64,000 bases of DNA. It comes from Fabrea salina (taxonomy: Eukaryota > Ciliophora > Heterotrichea > Heterotrichida > Fabreidae). The DNA lies in contig JALIHJ010000010.1 in assembly GCA_022984795.1 (NCBI GenBank), positions 265,453-329,452 of the forward strand, in the 5' to 3' direction. The notes below the pieces were generated by a model. That model was not told the DNA's origin and did not search any database. It saw only the letters and a list, made by a program, of their open reading frames with translations. This document shows positions 57,401 through 64,000 of this stretch, in pieces (positions within the stretch are counted from its first letter, which is position 1; each line of letters begins with the position of its first letter). The translations under genes and the position numbers were made by a program.

Positions 57401-58568
57401 TTTGTGCCCACAAGAACCTCCTCCAGGATTGCTTCTGGAAGACGACCCTGACCCCATTGCCAAAGTAGTGAGGTTTGTTTCTCTGATTCCTCACGTAGAG
57501 GACTCAAGGGCTTTCAGAGACATGCCAGACGTGTGGACTTCTTCCCAGGAAATGCTAGACTTGGGCTTTGGAGACTACGAAGAACACGCTCTTCTCCTGT
57601 GCAACTACTTCAAGTGGATTGACCGAAACAACCAAGCAATACAAAACATGATTGTAATTGGAAAAGGAGTTCCTGAAGGAAATGCTATCTACGTGCTGAG
57701 AAGAGACATCCACTCAGGAGACGTGGAACTGTGGAATGCCTCCGAAGGGGTCGGCTATTCACTTAAGCAAGAACCCTTTATTTCTAAGTTCCTTTGTTTC
57801 AGCATCACTAGAGGGAAAAGAGCGATACCCCAGGACTTTGAGCAAACCATCGGCTTGAAAAGCGTGGGCTGCATTTTTGACGAAAACGACATATACGTCA
57901 ACGTCCAGCAGTTCAGTGACCCTTACTCCATAGACTTCAACGTCCAAAACACCAAAAACTGGATGCCTTTCTTAGGAAAAGGTGGCAAAAGGAACCTTTA
58001 CTTCCCTGGAAACAGAATTACTACTGTGCAAGAAGACATTAAGTACGAAGTCACTCCTGAAAGGTTTGTGCAGGAACTCCAACTCAGGATTGAGAAAATG
58101 ATCAGAACTAGGTTTGAAGAAGTCCGTTCTTCCAGTGAAGGCAAGAGACCCATGATCACTAAGTGGAACTTCCGAATTGCAGACTACCTGTACCAGTTAC
58201 TTCCTCTCCTGGAAACCTTTTACTCCTCCTACAGAATCGGAGCCCAAAAAACTTCGCTGTGCAATCAAGACTCACAACAAACTCTATCCAGACTAACTGA
58301 CTTAGAGTCCCAAATCAAGAATGTAATTGGGGAAAGGGCTTACGGGTTCCCTATAAACAAATCTTTGCAGGATCTTGACAGTTTGTGGCAAGAAGTCGAA
58401 AACACAGACCTGCACAACCTGCCTGACGAAGACTGTGAGTTCGTTCTCTCAGTAAGAGTTTTTGACTACGCCTGCTTTGTTTCTTCTGTGTGGATTTACA
58501 TTGCAGCAGTTTACAGAGACCCCAGAGAAAGGTTTGAAGAAGCTCAAGCCAGGTACAGTTACTACTAA
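54405..58568 (+). CDS. CC2D2A, transition-zone C2-domain protein
   Basis: 1387 aa (human 1620). A disordered N-terminus, a coiled coil near 225-310, a first C2-like beta region (RVFLRIKVNGVYVARTTKKF, about 355-420), a second C2 domain from about 674 (CKVNITIYKGINIPVRN) split by a Pro/Tyr-rich insertion (about 725-770), resuming with VEVRLFHLGVSRVVRTAPF, and the large C-terminal transglutaminase-like region (about 1000-1387). CC2D2A is part of the MKS/B9 module at the ciliary transition zone. No cysteine-protease triad claimed. Confidence 0.9.
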   Translation: MEETGNQAAEEQNQEDLNRRFSRIMRKKPQLVGLAKPQIKTRVERYVEEFSQMKGLEVSGLLGKNIQQLNKAAIVRGEPNILSSEDLYGLSDWKQDGLCDTGMLPTSDNLQRLEQRILKMKQLPYFNKSNWQMRLDSDVTTHYISKPVDISLEFNPAKETKMQSAILSHRKNAAKTKYFRLDLQIGRLNFENHPQFIREDTLAMQLQQLYYDYEKRVGLCLVDHLNERVESLERQIEEKEELLRTYSQAPSTTQQEQNEVLMQEISLMRKHLEDATESLEAEKGAIQQGAEELYNKWEELKEARQNQGFTSTFVKLAVREYRDQDTEYDFFLHPQEPTSEGLPASETSRRAIVRSTRVFLRIKVNGVYVARTTKKFLQWPQFSVNFAERFQLHLFNRPVKIELEVCTGLRAAKTLARGFFHPPGLNVNAETSSAEIYKQVQLQSEQQPEFAAVTLKSYWVGHSKKMPPVRFEDLCNLPKSGFQETEEQNYFIDVNDPRKKALIDSLQKERSKVMKDLLKKDELFPHFKFQALRELLMKERVRSIELVKYPVPLLERDIRNAPMLMRFIEAMQQYKAIYGNLPFFFLQKQKLKYSTDPESKGRMKELMEYFITKQNQIKLGTQKPLHSLETTVREFILIDRSPFLECFKFLFSPRRKLLPRKTRVQAISSSSVSVCKVNITIYKGINIPVRNSEASKRYAQVERFYQPRLPGARMREVPENQPSAFNSASMGPEYPPSPRYSGFAPSPRPYNQFYPYRPPSPSSSFYVPPEFQPIFENVERVQSFVEVRLFHLGVSRVVRTAPFEGTNAEWNQLLELAFESMNNMSFTKEELIDCKSVLYFNLYDQIVNVKKLLMEKDRALVGLERRYLGSFSLPLITVFQNPHGIEASFRVKRPLFIFGYHTSSENPFTPLDENREQQNLILSPESPTYIVLKVSLDPVLELPNESEADYYPGAENPSFLFHGFQWLSNKKNTMEVLKDRRVILWAENSKFQSVFLPRFLCPQEPPPGLLLEDDPDPIAKVVRFVSLIPHVEDSRAFRDMPDVWTSSQEMLDLGFGDYEEHALLLCNYFKWIDRNNQAIQNMIVIGKGVPEGNAIYVLRRDIHSGDVELWNASEGVGYSLKQEPFISKFLCFSITRGKRAIPQDFEQTIGLKSVGCIFDENDIYVNVQQFSDPYSIDFNVQNTKNWMPFLGKGGKRNLYFPGNRITTVQEDIKYEVTPERFVQELQLRIEKMIRTRFEEVRSSSEGKRPMITKWNFRIADYLYQLLPLLETFYSSYRIGAQKTSLCNQDSQQTLSRLTDLESQIKNVIGERAYGFPINKSLQDLDSLWQEVENTDLHNLPDEDCEFVLSVRVFDYACFVSSVWIYIAAVYRDPRERFEEAQARYSYY

Positions 58569-58580
58569 TTACATGTTAAT

Positions 58581-59306
58581 TTATTCTGACTTTAAAGGCG
58601 GGAGTCCTAGTTGAGCTCTTATGTTGTTCCAATACTCAGTAGACTCAGGAACTGGTTCTTTCTGAGGGTTCTTGTTGCCTTCACCCAGTCTAACTCTGTT
58701 GCGCTTAATTTTAGGCTTAGGTTCAGGTTCATTTGACTGGGCTGGTTCAACAATTTCAAGTTGGCCTTCTAAAGCACTTTTCCTCTGAACTAATTCCCCC
58801 ATTTCTTCCAAAACGTGGCGTTTGGGCAGACTCGGCAGAGCAATGTCAACAACTACTTCTTTATAAAGCAAGTCCTCTATGAACTCGTCCATGTGTGACC
58901 TTACAAAAGAAGAGTCTGGCTGCCTCACTCTGATCTTCCTGTAATCGTTGTAAAGAGGCTCCAGAGTCTCAAATACCTCCTTAGGCGAGGCAACTAGCCT
59001 CCACACAAAGGCCCCAAGTGCTCTTAAGTACTTGTACTCTGACTGTTGAATGTACTTAAGTAATACTTGCTTTTCTGGGTAGATTTGCAGCAACTTCACC
59101 ACTAAACACATAAAAGGAGTTGCATTCCTTGCACCGCCAGAAGTTCCACCTATGTACTTGAGCTCCACTGCCTTGTCTATCAAGTTTTTTGCATCAAGCC
59201 CGAAACAGTGTTCTTTGTAGTAAATTGAGTTAAAAGCTTTGTTTCTAATTATTTTGTCAACTAAGAATATTGGCTTAGTTCCTCTAACTTGGGTTTCGCT
59301 TGACAT
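58581..59306 (-). CDS. Pre-mRNA splicing factor 38 (PRP38)
   Basis: 241 aa. PRP38 domain over residues 1-180: IFLVDKIIRNKAFNSIYYKE, HCFGLDAKNLIDKAVELKYIG, then TSGGARNATPFMCLVVKLLQ, and YKYLRALGAFVWRLV, in the order of human PRPF38A. The N-terminus GTKPIFLVDKI matches the usual VHGTNPQYLVEKI. It is needed for spliceosome activation (B complex). C-terminal tail is basic (KIKRNRVRLGEG) but without RS repeats. Divergent neighbour starts 18 bp away. Confidence 0.93.
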   Translation of the reverse strand: MSSETQVRGTKPIFLVDKIIRNKAFNSIYYKEHCFGLDAKNLIDKAVELKYIGGTSGGARNATPFMCLVVKLLQIYPEKQVLLKYIQQSEYKYLRALGAFVWRLVASPKEVFETLEPLYNDYRKIRVRQPDSSFVRSHMDEFIEDLLYKEVVVDIALPSLPKRHVLEEMGELVQRKSALEGQLEIVEPAQSNEPEPKPKIKRNRVRLGEGNKNPQKEPVPESTEYWNNIRAQLGLPPLKSE

Positions 59307-59324
59307 CTAATTTATTACGTAATA

Positions 59325-60377
59325 ATGAAAATTAATCTCAAACAAGAAATCAACAGACTTGTTGAGAATTTGACTTCTACACGCAACCTAATCTACATCT
59401 GCATAGTATTATACTTCTTGCTTATGGTAACTCATAAACAGCTTTCGTTGTTTTGGTGGCCAACAGTTGTTTTGATGCATGCGCTTCCGAGTTTACTCGC
59501 TTTTGTACTTCTAAGCAAAGCAAAAACTCTGCAGTCCCAAGGCATCATTAACTTACTTCCCAAAGCAATCCAAAACCTCTTACTCAAAAACTCAGTCTTC
59601 GATTTGCTCTGCAAAGTGTGGTTCCCAACCAAAGCCTCCCTGTACATCAAAAGACTAGCTCTGCCTTTCTTTGTGAAGATGGAAAGGAACGAAGCCCTCA
59701 GAATGTTTGAAGAACTAAATCCTAAAGTAGCCCAAAAACTCAGCACACCTGGAGTCCTGAACGTCTTGCCTCCCTCTGTTTCTGAGTTTTTGCTCCCTAA
59801 AGTTGAGTATGATGCTTCAACTGCAGCTTCTGAGTCTGGGCACGAAGAAATAAAAACCATGACCTTCGACCATGACCAAAACATTGTTAAACTCAAAACC
59901 CACCGCACCCAACTCTTGAGTTCAAGCAAAGTTGACAACAAACGCCCTACTTCAGATCTTGACTCAAAAATCCAAAAAATCACAGAACAGATTCCTACAC
60001 TAGAACCTGTGTTTTCTCAAATCTTAGGAAACAAGTTCAGGCAACTCATGACATTCATCAGTTACAAAGCACTGGGCTTCGTCAGTGTAGGAACTGGAGT
60101 TGCCATTGTAGCCCAACTAGTTTTTTCAAAGCACGCCCGAAGATGGGCTGCCAGCGGGGCTAAGTTAGGGTTGTTTCTAGGAGCCATAGTTCTGTTGCTA
60201 GGCTCCATCTCTGGAATGTGCATAAAGTTCGTCCACAACCGGGTCCAAGAACCTAAGAAACTCCAAAGTCCTTCTTTGAGTTTCGTGAAGAGACAATTAC
60301 TGCCTAGGAAAAGAAAAGAACCCAAAGTCAAACAGGAAACAGAATTCGACTTCTTCAACCCCGACCTTGCTTTTTAA
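59325..60377 (+). CDS. Multi-pass membrane protein, unknown
   Basis: 350 aa. Hydrophobic segments near 22-40, 44-63, 245-265 and 275-297, with a soluble middle part (about 90-230) and a basic tail (FVKRQLLPRKRKEPKVK) ending FDFFNPDLAF. No family recognised. The first two segments are separated by VTHKQ, which is encoded by a 15-nt stretch fitting the intron consensus (59427-59441); if that is spliced, the topology changes. Stop interlocks with that of the UCH gene. Confidence 0.75.
   Translation: MKINLKQEINRLVENLTSTRNLIYICIVLYFLLMVTHKQLSLFWWPTVVLMHALPSLLAFVLLSKAKTLQSQGIINLLPKAIQNLLLKNSVFDLLCKVWFPTKASLYIKRLALPFFVKMERNEALRMFEELNPKVAQKLSTPGVLNVLPPSVSEFLLPKVEYDASTAASESGHEEIKTMTFDHDQNIVKLKTHRTQLLSSSKVDNKRPTSDLDSKIQKITEQIPTLEPVFSQILGNKFRQLMTFISYKALGFVSVGTGVAIVAQLVFSKHARRWAASGAKLGLFLGAIVLLLGSISGMCIKFVHNRVQEPKKLQSPSLSFVKRQLLPRKRKEPKVKQETEFDFFNPDLAF
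59427..59441 (+). other. Candidate frame-preserving 15-nt intron, GTAACTCATAAACAG
   Basis: Fits GTAA, A10, AG15 in phase 0. Splicing would delete VTHKQ and fuse two hydrophobic stretches into one long one, which argues somewhat against splicing; undecided. Confidence 0.35.
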
Positions 60378-61108
60378 TACTCTATGTTATCGTTAGGAAC
60401 TAAGGCTAAGATGTTAAATCTCACTTCTTCAGGGTCCTTTTCAATGAATTCTTTCTTAATCACTCTCGTCAAAGCTTCTAGTCCAAAGCTCACAGGATCA
60501 GTGTATGCTCCGTGGTTTATAGGAGCTGCATTCCTTCCGTCTAGTTCGTAAATGTTCCCGTCTTTGGGAACAATAGCCACAAAGTGCAGGGTGATTTTTT
60601 CATGTTCTGGGGGCGGAGCAGTTTGTCCTCTTGAAGCAGCAGAGTGGTGGGCTTGCTCAATAGTTGCAGAGAGTTCATCTCCTTGCTCTAGTTCTCTGCC
60701 CCTCTCTTCAGCTGACATGTCTGCAGTTCTTTCTAAAAACCTTTGGAAGAACCCAGTCATATCTATCTGCCCTATCACGTCGCTTTTGTGTGAATTCCCG
60801 ATTGCATGCATCAACCCAATCGTTCCACAGGCATTCCCTACTGTTTGCTTCATGAAGTACACAGAACCTTCCTCCAGTCTAGAGTTCTCAATCCTTTCTT
60901 TCTTTGCCGATTCTGAGCGTTCTGTTATCGGGAACAACAATAGAAATGCCAGTACTGGCTGAGGAATCATTTCCAGTGCCCACTCTTCACAGGCTAAAAC
61001 GTCACAGAACTTATAAAGCGATGTTGGAAAACCCAAGATCTCCAAGTACTCGTTTATAACCTCTGGGTTTGACTCCAGCGGAATCCACTTCTTCTTCTTA
61101 GTTTCCAT
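60374..61108 (-). CDS. Ubiquitin C-terminal hydrolase, UCHL3 type
   Basis: 244 aa. Catalytic triad in canonical setting: Cys94 in QTVGNACGTIGLMHA (with the oxyanion Gln88), His175 in LHFVAIV, Asp190 in YELDGR. Human UCHL3 has Cys95, His169, Asp184. The N-terminus KKWIPLESNPEVINEYLEIL is also typical. It removes small adducts from ubiquitin C-termini in the cytosol. The crossover loop (about 145-168) is of usual length. A 483-bp gap lies upstream. Confidence 0.95.
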   Translation of the reverse strand: METKKKKWIPLESNPEVINEYLEILGFPTSLYKFCDVLACEEWALEMIPQPVLAFLLLFPITERSESAKKERIENSRLEEGSVYFMKQTVGNACGTIGLMHAIGNSHKSDVIGQIDMTGFFQRFLERTADMSAEERGRELEQGDELSATIEQAHHSAASRGQTAPPPEHEKITLHFVAIVPKDGNIYELDGRNAAPINHGAYTDPVSFGLEALTRVIKKEFIEKDPEEVRFNILALVPNDNIEY

Positions 61109-61591
61109 TTATTAGGTTATAGAACCCTTCTTATTAGTTTCGGAAGTGTGAATAAGAGCTTTGGGGTTTGTAGCGCCCCAAAAAGCTGTACAAATTCCAA
61201 AGAGCAACCAGTCTTGGCCCTTTTAAGTTTCTTACTGCTAAAATTTTCATGACATTCAACCTCCAAAGGACTGTATGGAAGGTTTTTCAGTGGCATATTC
61301 AGGAAACCCCAGCTGCTGGAATAGACGTAGTTGTTCTAATGCCGAGAAATACTCACTCAATACTATGTGTGGAATTTCAACCAAGATCTTTGAGGGCCAT
61401 GCTGAAATAGTGATTTCGCTTTACCTATACAACAAGATGATTACTTAGTTTCCGGAATATACATCCCACAAAGACTCTCCAATTAGATTAGCTTCAAAAT
61501 AAGCAACAAGTTTAAAAACTACAAGGGCACCATCCTGTTTGGCCATTTAAGATAAGATAACATTCTAGAATATTAAGTAATATAAGTAAAA
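61109..61591. other. 483-bp gap with low gene content
   Basis: Largest gap before the subtelomere. It holds the candidate Nudix fragment (61174-61410), a GGCCCTTTTAAG motif at 61216-61227, and an AT-rich run before the lipocalin ATG. No RNA gene recognised. Confidence 0.5.
61174..61410 (+). pseudogene. Possible ADP-ribose pyrophosphatase (Nudix, NUDT5-like) remnant
   Basis: An open stretch of 78 codons between TAG codons, with its first ATG at 61249 (53 aa). The order of FLTAKIFMTFNLQRTVWKVF, then ETPAAGIDVVVLMPR and ILCVEFQPR resembles the N-terminal part of NUDT5-type hydrolases (KW..L....Y.D..G..R.WE...R.T....GV.VI..L....IVLV.QFRP). The Nudix box that should follow is missing. Reads as a decayed or truncated copy; could be chance similarity. 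Confidence 0.35.
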
Positions 61592-62152
61592 ATGAAACTA
61601 GTAGTAGGAACATTGTTACTCCTGAGCTTAGCTGGAGTCAGCGGAAAGTTTATATGGGGCTCTTGTCCTGACATAGAACCCATCCAAGACTTCAAACCTG
61701 CTTCTTACATGGGAGTTTGGTGGGAAGCCATGAGGATAAAGAACACACCTTTTGAGCACGGAGATTGTGCACATGCTAGGTACACTCTGAAGGAAGACGG
61801 AACCATCAAAGTTGTGAACTCAGGAGTCAAGAACTCAACCTGGTCGAGCGTAGTTGGCGAAGCATACTGCGACAAATCTGGAAGTGCAACAACTGGAGCT
61901 TGCCATGTCAGGTTTTCAGAGTTCTCACCTTACGGCCCCTACAATGTTTTGGCCACTGACTACGAAAACTACGCTGTAGTTTACGGCTGCAGCAACTACT
62001 ACATATTCCACATCACCTACGCTTGGGTTCTCGAAAGAAAAGTTGGAGGTGTAGATGTCAGCAACTACATCAAGTATTTCGAAAAAGACGGACTAACTCT
62101 AGAAGACTTCCAACTAACCACTAACAAGAACTGCCCTCCATTCCCTAACTAA
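61592..62152 (+). CDS. Secreted lipocalin (apolipoprotein D-like)
   Basis: 186 aa. Signal peptide 1-18 (MKLVVGTLLLLSLAGVSG), then the lipocalin GxW region: CPDIEPIQDF...YMGVWWEAMR, followed by a beta-barrel pattern and YNVLATDYENYAVVYGCSNY, the second lipocalin signature (TDYxNYxxxxxC). Cysteines (CPD, DCAHA, YCDK, ACHV, GCSN, NCPP) could form the usual disulfides. It probably binds a small hydrophobic ligand outside the cell or in vesicles. Last gene before the telomere, about 1.1 kb from it. Confidence 0.9.
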   Translation: MKLVVGTLLLLSLAGVSGKFIWGSCPDIEPIQDFKPASYMGVWWEAMRIKNTPFEHGDCAHARYTLKEDGTIKVVNSGVKNSTWSSVVGEAYCDKSGSATTGACHVRFSEFSPYGPYNVLATDYENYAVVYGCSNYYIFHITYAWVLERKVGGVDVSNYIKYFEKDGLTLEDFQLTTNKNCPPFPN

Positions 62153-62293
62153 TTAAGCCCAGTTCTTTTAATCTTCGGTCTGTGAAGTTCCTACATCTCG
62201 AAATAATTCTTTCATCTGGTATATTGTTGATCAGTCAAGTTGTTGTCATTAATTTGAGTTAGTTCTTCTGACTTCTTTTAATGTTTGTTCTTA

Positions 62294-62305
62294 GGCCTTT
62301 CTAAG
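62294..62305 (+). repeat. Short motif GGCCTTTCTAAG (one of five related copies)
   Basis: Related copies: 61216-61227 (GGCCCTTTTAAG), 62456-62466 (GGCCTTTTTAG), 62951-62962 (GGCCTTTTTAAG) and 62990-63000 (GGCCTTTTAAG). They cluster in the last 2 kb before the telomere. Confidence 0.4.
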
Positions 62306-62653
62306 TTCCCATAATCTGTGCTAATATTTAGTTTCTCTATGCTTAAGTTCAATCCTTCTTGAATTCCCAGCTACTTTTCATTTAAGTTGCTAAGAATGCT
62401 AGTAAGCATAGACAGTCTAACTATGCTAGTATTGGAATCTATCTGACTTCACTCTGGCCTTTTTAGTTCTGTAAACTTCCAACCAGTGTTGACTCTTAAA
62501 CTGTGTTGGGGCAATAACTACGAAAGCTAGGTAAGGACCATAAACAGAGCAATTAACGCAACCGAAACTCTATATCTACAACAGAAGACACACAGACCTA
62601 AAGCCCAAACTCATATCTCTATCCACTCAGAGACTCATGATTAACTAATGTAA

Positions 62654-62704
62654 TTCAAAGTTTATTTATTTATTTATTCGAGCTAGTTCAAGCCGCCTAG
62701 GCCT
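62654..62704 (-). repeat. Subtelomeric repeat, copy A
   Basis: TTCAAAGTTTATT, then (TTTA)n, then TTCAAGCC..CTAGGCCT. Copy B of the same order is 247 bp downstream. In minus orientation: AGGCCTA, TTGA, (AATA)n, AAACTTTGAA. Confidence 0.6.
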
Positions 62705-62900
62705 CTAATGGGTGGGTTTTTCTTGTGTTTTTTAGTTGGTTTCTGGTCTTCTGTTCTTTTTCGTGTTCTTCTTGGGTTGAGGGTGTTGTTGCTTCGTTTT
62801 CTTGTTTCTTCTTTTGGGTTTTTTCTGGTTTTGATGATGATGTTGACGTAGTTCTTGGTTTCTCTGTCTAATTTTTGCTTTTGTATTGTTTTTAGTTGGT

Positions 62901-62955
62901 TTCAAAGTTTATTAATTTATTTATTTATTTGTTATGTTATCAAGCCCTTAGGCCT
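62901..62955 (-). repeat. Subtelomeric repeat, copy B
   Basis: TTCAAAGTTTATT, TTATTTATTTATTT, TTATCAAGCCCTTAGGCCT. Same order as copy A. TTTTTAGTTGGTTT borders copy B and also occurs 25 bp after copy A. Confidence 0.6.
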
Positions 62956-63259
62956 TTTTAAGAATACAGGGAGCGTTGACTTTGTTGCGGGCCTTTTAAG
63001 TTTGTTACAGTTTCTTCTTCTGTAAACTCTATGTTACTATTGAACACTTTATTAAGTACTGTCTTAATACTAACTAGTTATTGCATGTAAGTACTAGTGT
63101 GTTGAGTATTCTTAGTACTGAGTATGTTTAATTGTGATCTTTATAACTTAGTTACTACTTAAGTATGTTCTATACATGATTAGGTTACTACATATTGTAA
63201 GTATTTAATACTGTTGTTAGATTACTCTTGTATACTGAGTAACTATTCAAATGTATGTC

Positions 63260-64000
63260 TGTTAGGGTGTTAGGGTGTTATGGGTGTTAGGGTGTTAGGG
63301 TGTTAGGGTGTTAGGGTGTTAGGGTGTTAGGGTGTTAGGGTGTTAGGGTGTTAGGGTGTTAGGGTGTTAGGGTGTTAGGGTGTTAGGGTGTTAGGGTGTT
63401 AGGGTGTTAGGGTGTTAGGGTGTTAGGGTGTTAGGGTGTTAGGGTGTTAGGGTGTTAGGGTGTTAGGGTGTTAGGGGTGTTAGGGTGTTAGGGTGTTAGG
63501 GTGTTAGGGTGTTAGGGTGTTAGGGTGTTAGGGTGTTAGGGTGTTAGGGTGTTAGGGTGTTAGGGTGTTAGGGTGTTAGGGTGTTAGGGTGTTAGGGTGT
63601 TAGGGTGTTAGGGTGTTAGGTGTTAGGGTGTTAGGGTGTTAGGGTGTTAGGGTGTTAGGGTGTTAGGGTGTTAGGGTGTTAGGGTGTTAGGGTGTTAGGG
63701 TGTTAGGGTGTTAGGGTGTTAGGGTGTTAGGGTGTTAGGGTGTTAGGGTGTTAGGGTGTTAGGGTGTTAGGGTGTTAGGGTGTTAGGGTGTTAGGGTGTT
63801 AGGGTGTTAGGGTGTTAGGGTGTTAGGGTGTTAGGGTGTTAGGGTGTTAGGGTGTTAGGGTGTTAGGGTGTTAGGGTGTTAGGGTGTTAGGGTGTTAGGG
63901 TGTTAGGGGTGTTAGGGTGTTAGGGTGTTAGGGTGTTAGGGTGTTAGGGTGTTAGGGTGTTAGGGTGTTAGGGTGTTAGGGTGTTAGGGTGTTAGGGTGT
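63260..64000 (+). repeat. Telomere, (TGTTAGGG)n
   Basis: About 92 copies of an 8-nt unit TGTTAGGG run to the window end; the G-rich strand reads 5' to 3' toward the right, as for a right chromosome end. Four variant units are visible: TGTTATGGG near 63278, TGTTAGGGG near 63469 and 63901, and TGTTAGG near 63614. The complement unit CCCTAACA is, as I recall it, the heterotrich telomere. The telomere is not closed within the window. Confidence 0.98.

Larger units (their letters stand above)
62153..63259. other. Subtelomeric non-coding region
   Basis: About 1.1 kb with no supportable gene. T/G-rich on the + strand in 62705-62890, then AT-rich up to the telomere. Contains short repeated motifs (annotated separately) and one open minus-strand stretch without ATG. 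Confidence 0.7.

Noticed and set aside
62683-62899. Minus-strand open stretch of ~70 codons in the subtelomere
   Set aside because: No ATG, low-complexity Lys/Arg/Asn/Thr composition and a TGA at its 5' side; kept only as a note in the repeat finding.
61109-63259. tRNA or other RNA genes in the two long gaps
   Set aside because: No B-box-like GGTTCRANNCC or tRNA arm pattern was seen on reading; small unstructured RNAs cannot be excluded.
63260-64000. CRISPR-like or satellite array
   Set aside because: Unit of 8 nt without spacers, at a chromosome end: a telomere.

Overview
The window is a macronuclear chromosome end from a ciliate, most likely a heterotrich (the group of Stentor, Blepharisma and Fabrea). 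Three things point there. Interrupted genes are repaired by removing exactly 15 nt of the form GTAA....(N)A...AG, and 15-nt introns are known from heterotrichs. The last ~740 bp are an 8-nt telomere repeat TGTTAGGG (complement CCCTAACA), which I recall as the heterotrich (Blepharisma) unit. The gene content is rich in cilium and basal-body proteins. Of 50 genes whose stop is visible, about 44 end in TAA, 6 in TAG and none in TGA, and I saw no in-frame TGA inside a gene. Species is not assigned.

Layout: 1-15461 holds a partial Tim44-like gene, a Qc-SNARE, PP2A-A, TEDC1-like, an acidic/His-Lys repeat membrane protein, a C9orf85-like zinc protein, a MORN protein, DAP3/mS29, a pseudokinase-WD40, a CFAP97-like gene, PSMB2, a coiled-coil protein, a GTPBP1-like GTPase and a TBC RabGAP. 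15551-21340 is a row of six + strand genes 3-17 nt apart (secreted protein, acylated protein, mut-7-like exonuclease, SIAH-like E3, TMEM128-like, VPS9 RabGEF). 21344-26914 has a CDPK, small proteins, CFAP300, ATG10 and DDX54/Dbp10. 26926-33654 is a second + strand row (kelch, LETM1, ZC2HC, HAD-like, STPGR, SAM-FHA-FHA-RING). 33659-41631 has RPA43, an RRM/zinc-knuckle protein, a 33-aa membrane peptide, ESS2, ATP12, B12-dependent methionine synthase, a B-box protein and centrin. 41645-61108 has Rav1/DMXL, a CWC27-tail-like protein, SLC35F, CAND1, cactin, CC2D2A, PRP38, a membrane protein and UCHL3. 61109-61591 holds a possible Nudix pseudogene; a secreted lipocalin is the last gene; 62153-63259 is non-coding subtelomere; then telomere to the end.

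The genome is extremely compact: most gaps between genes are 0-40 bp, three convergent pairs have interlocked stop codons (TTAA), and some divergent start codons are 9-18 bp apart. Functional groups include cilium/basal body (TEDC1, MORN, CFAP97-like, STPGR, CFAP300, centrin, CC2D2A), splicing (ESS2, PRP38, cactin, CWC27-like), mitochondrion (DAP3, LETM1, ATP12), ubiquitin/proteasome (PSMB2, SIAH, CAND1, UCHL3), and membrane traffic (SNARE, TBC, VPS9, Rav1). No tRNA, rRNA, transposon or CRISPR array was found.
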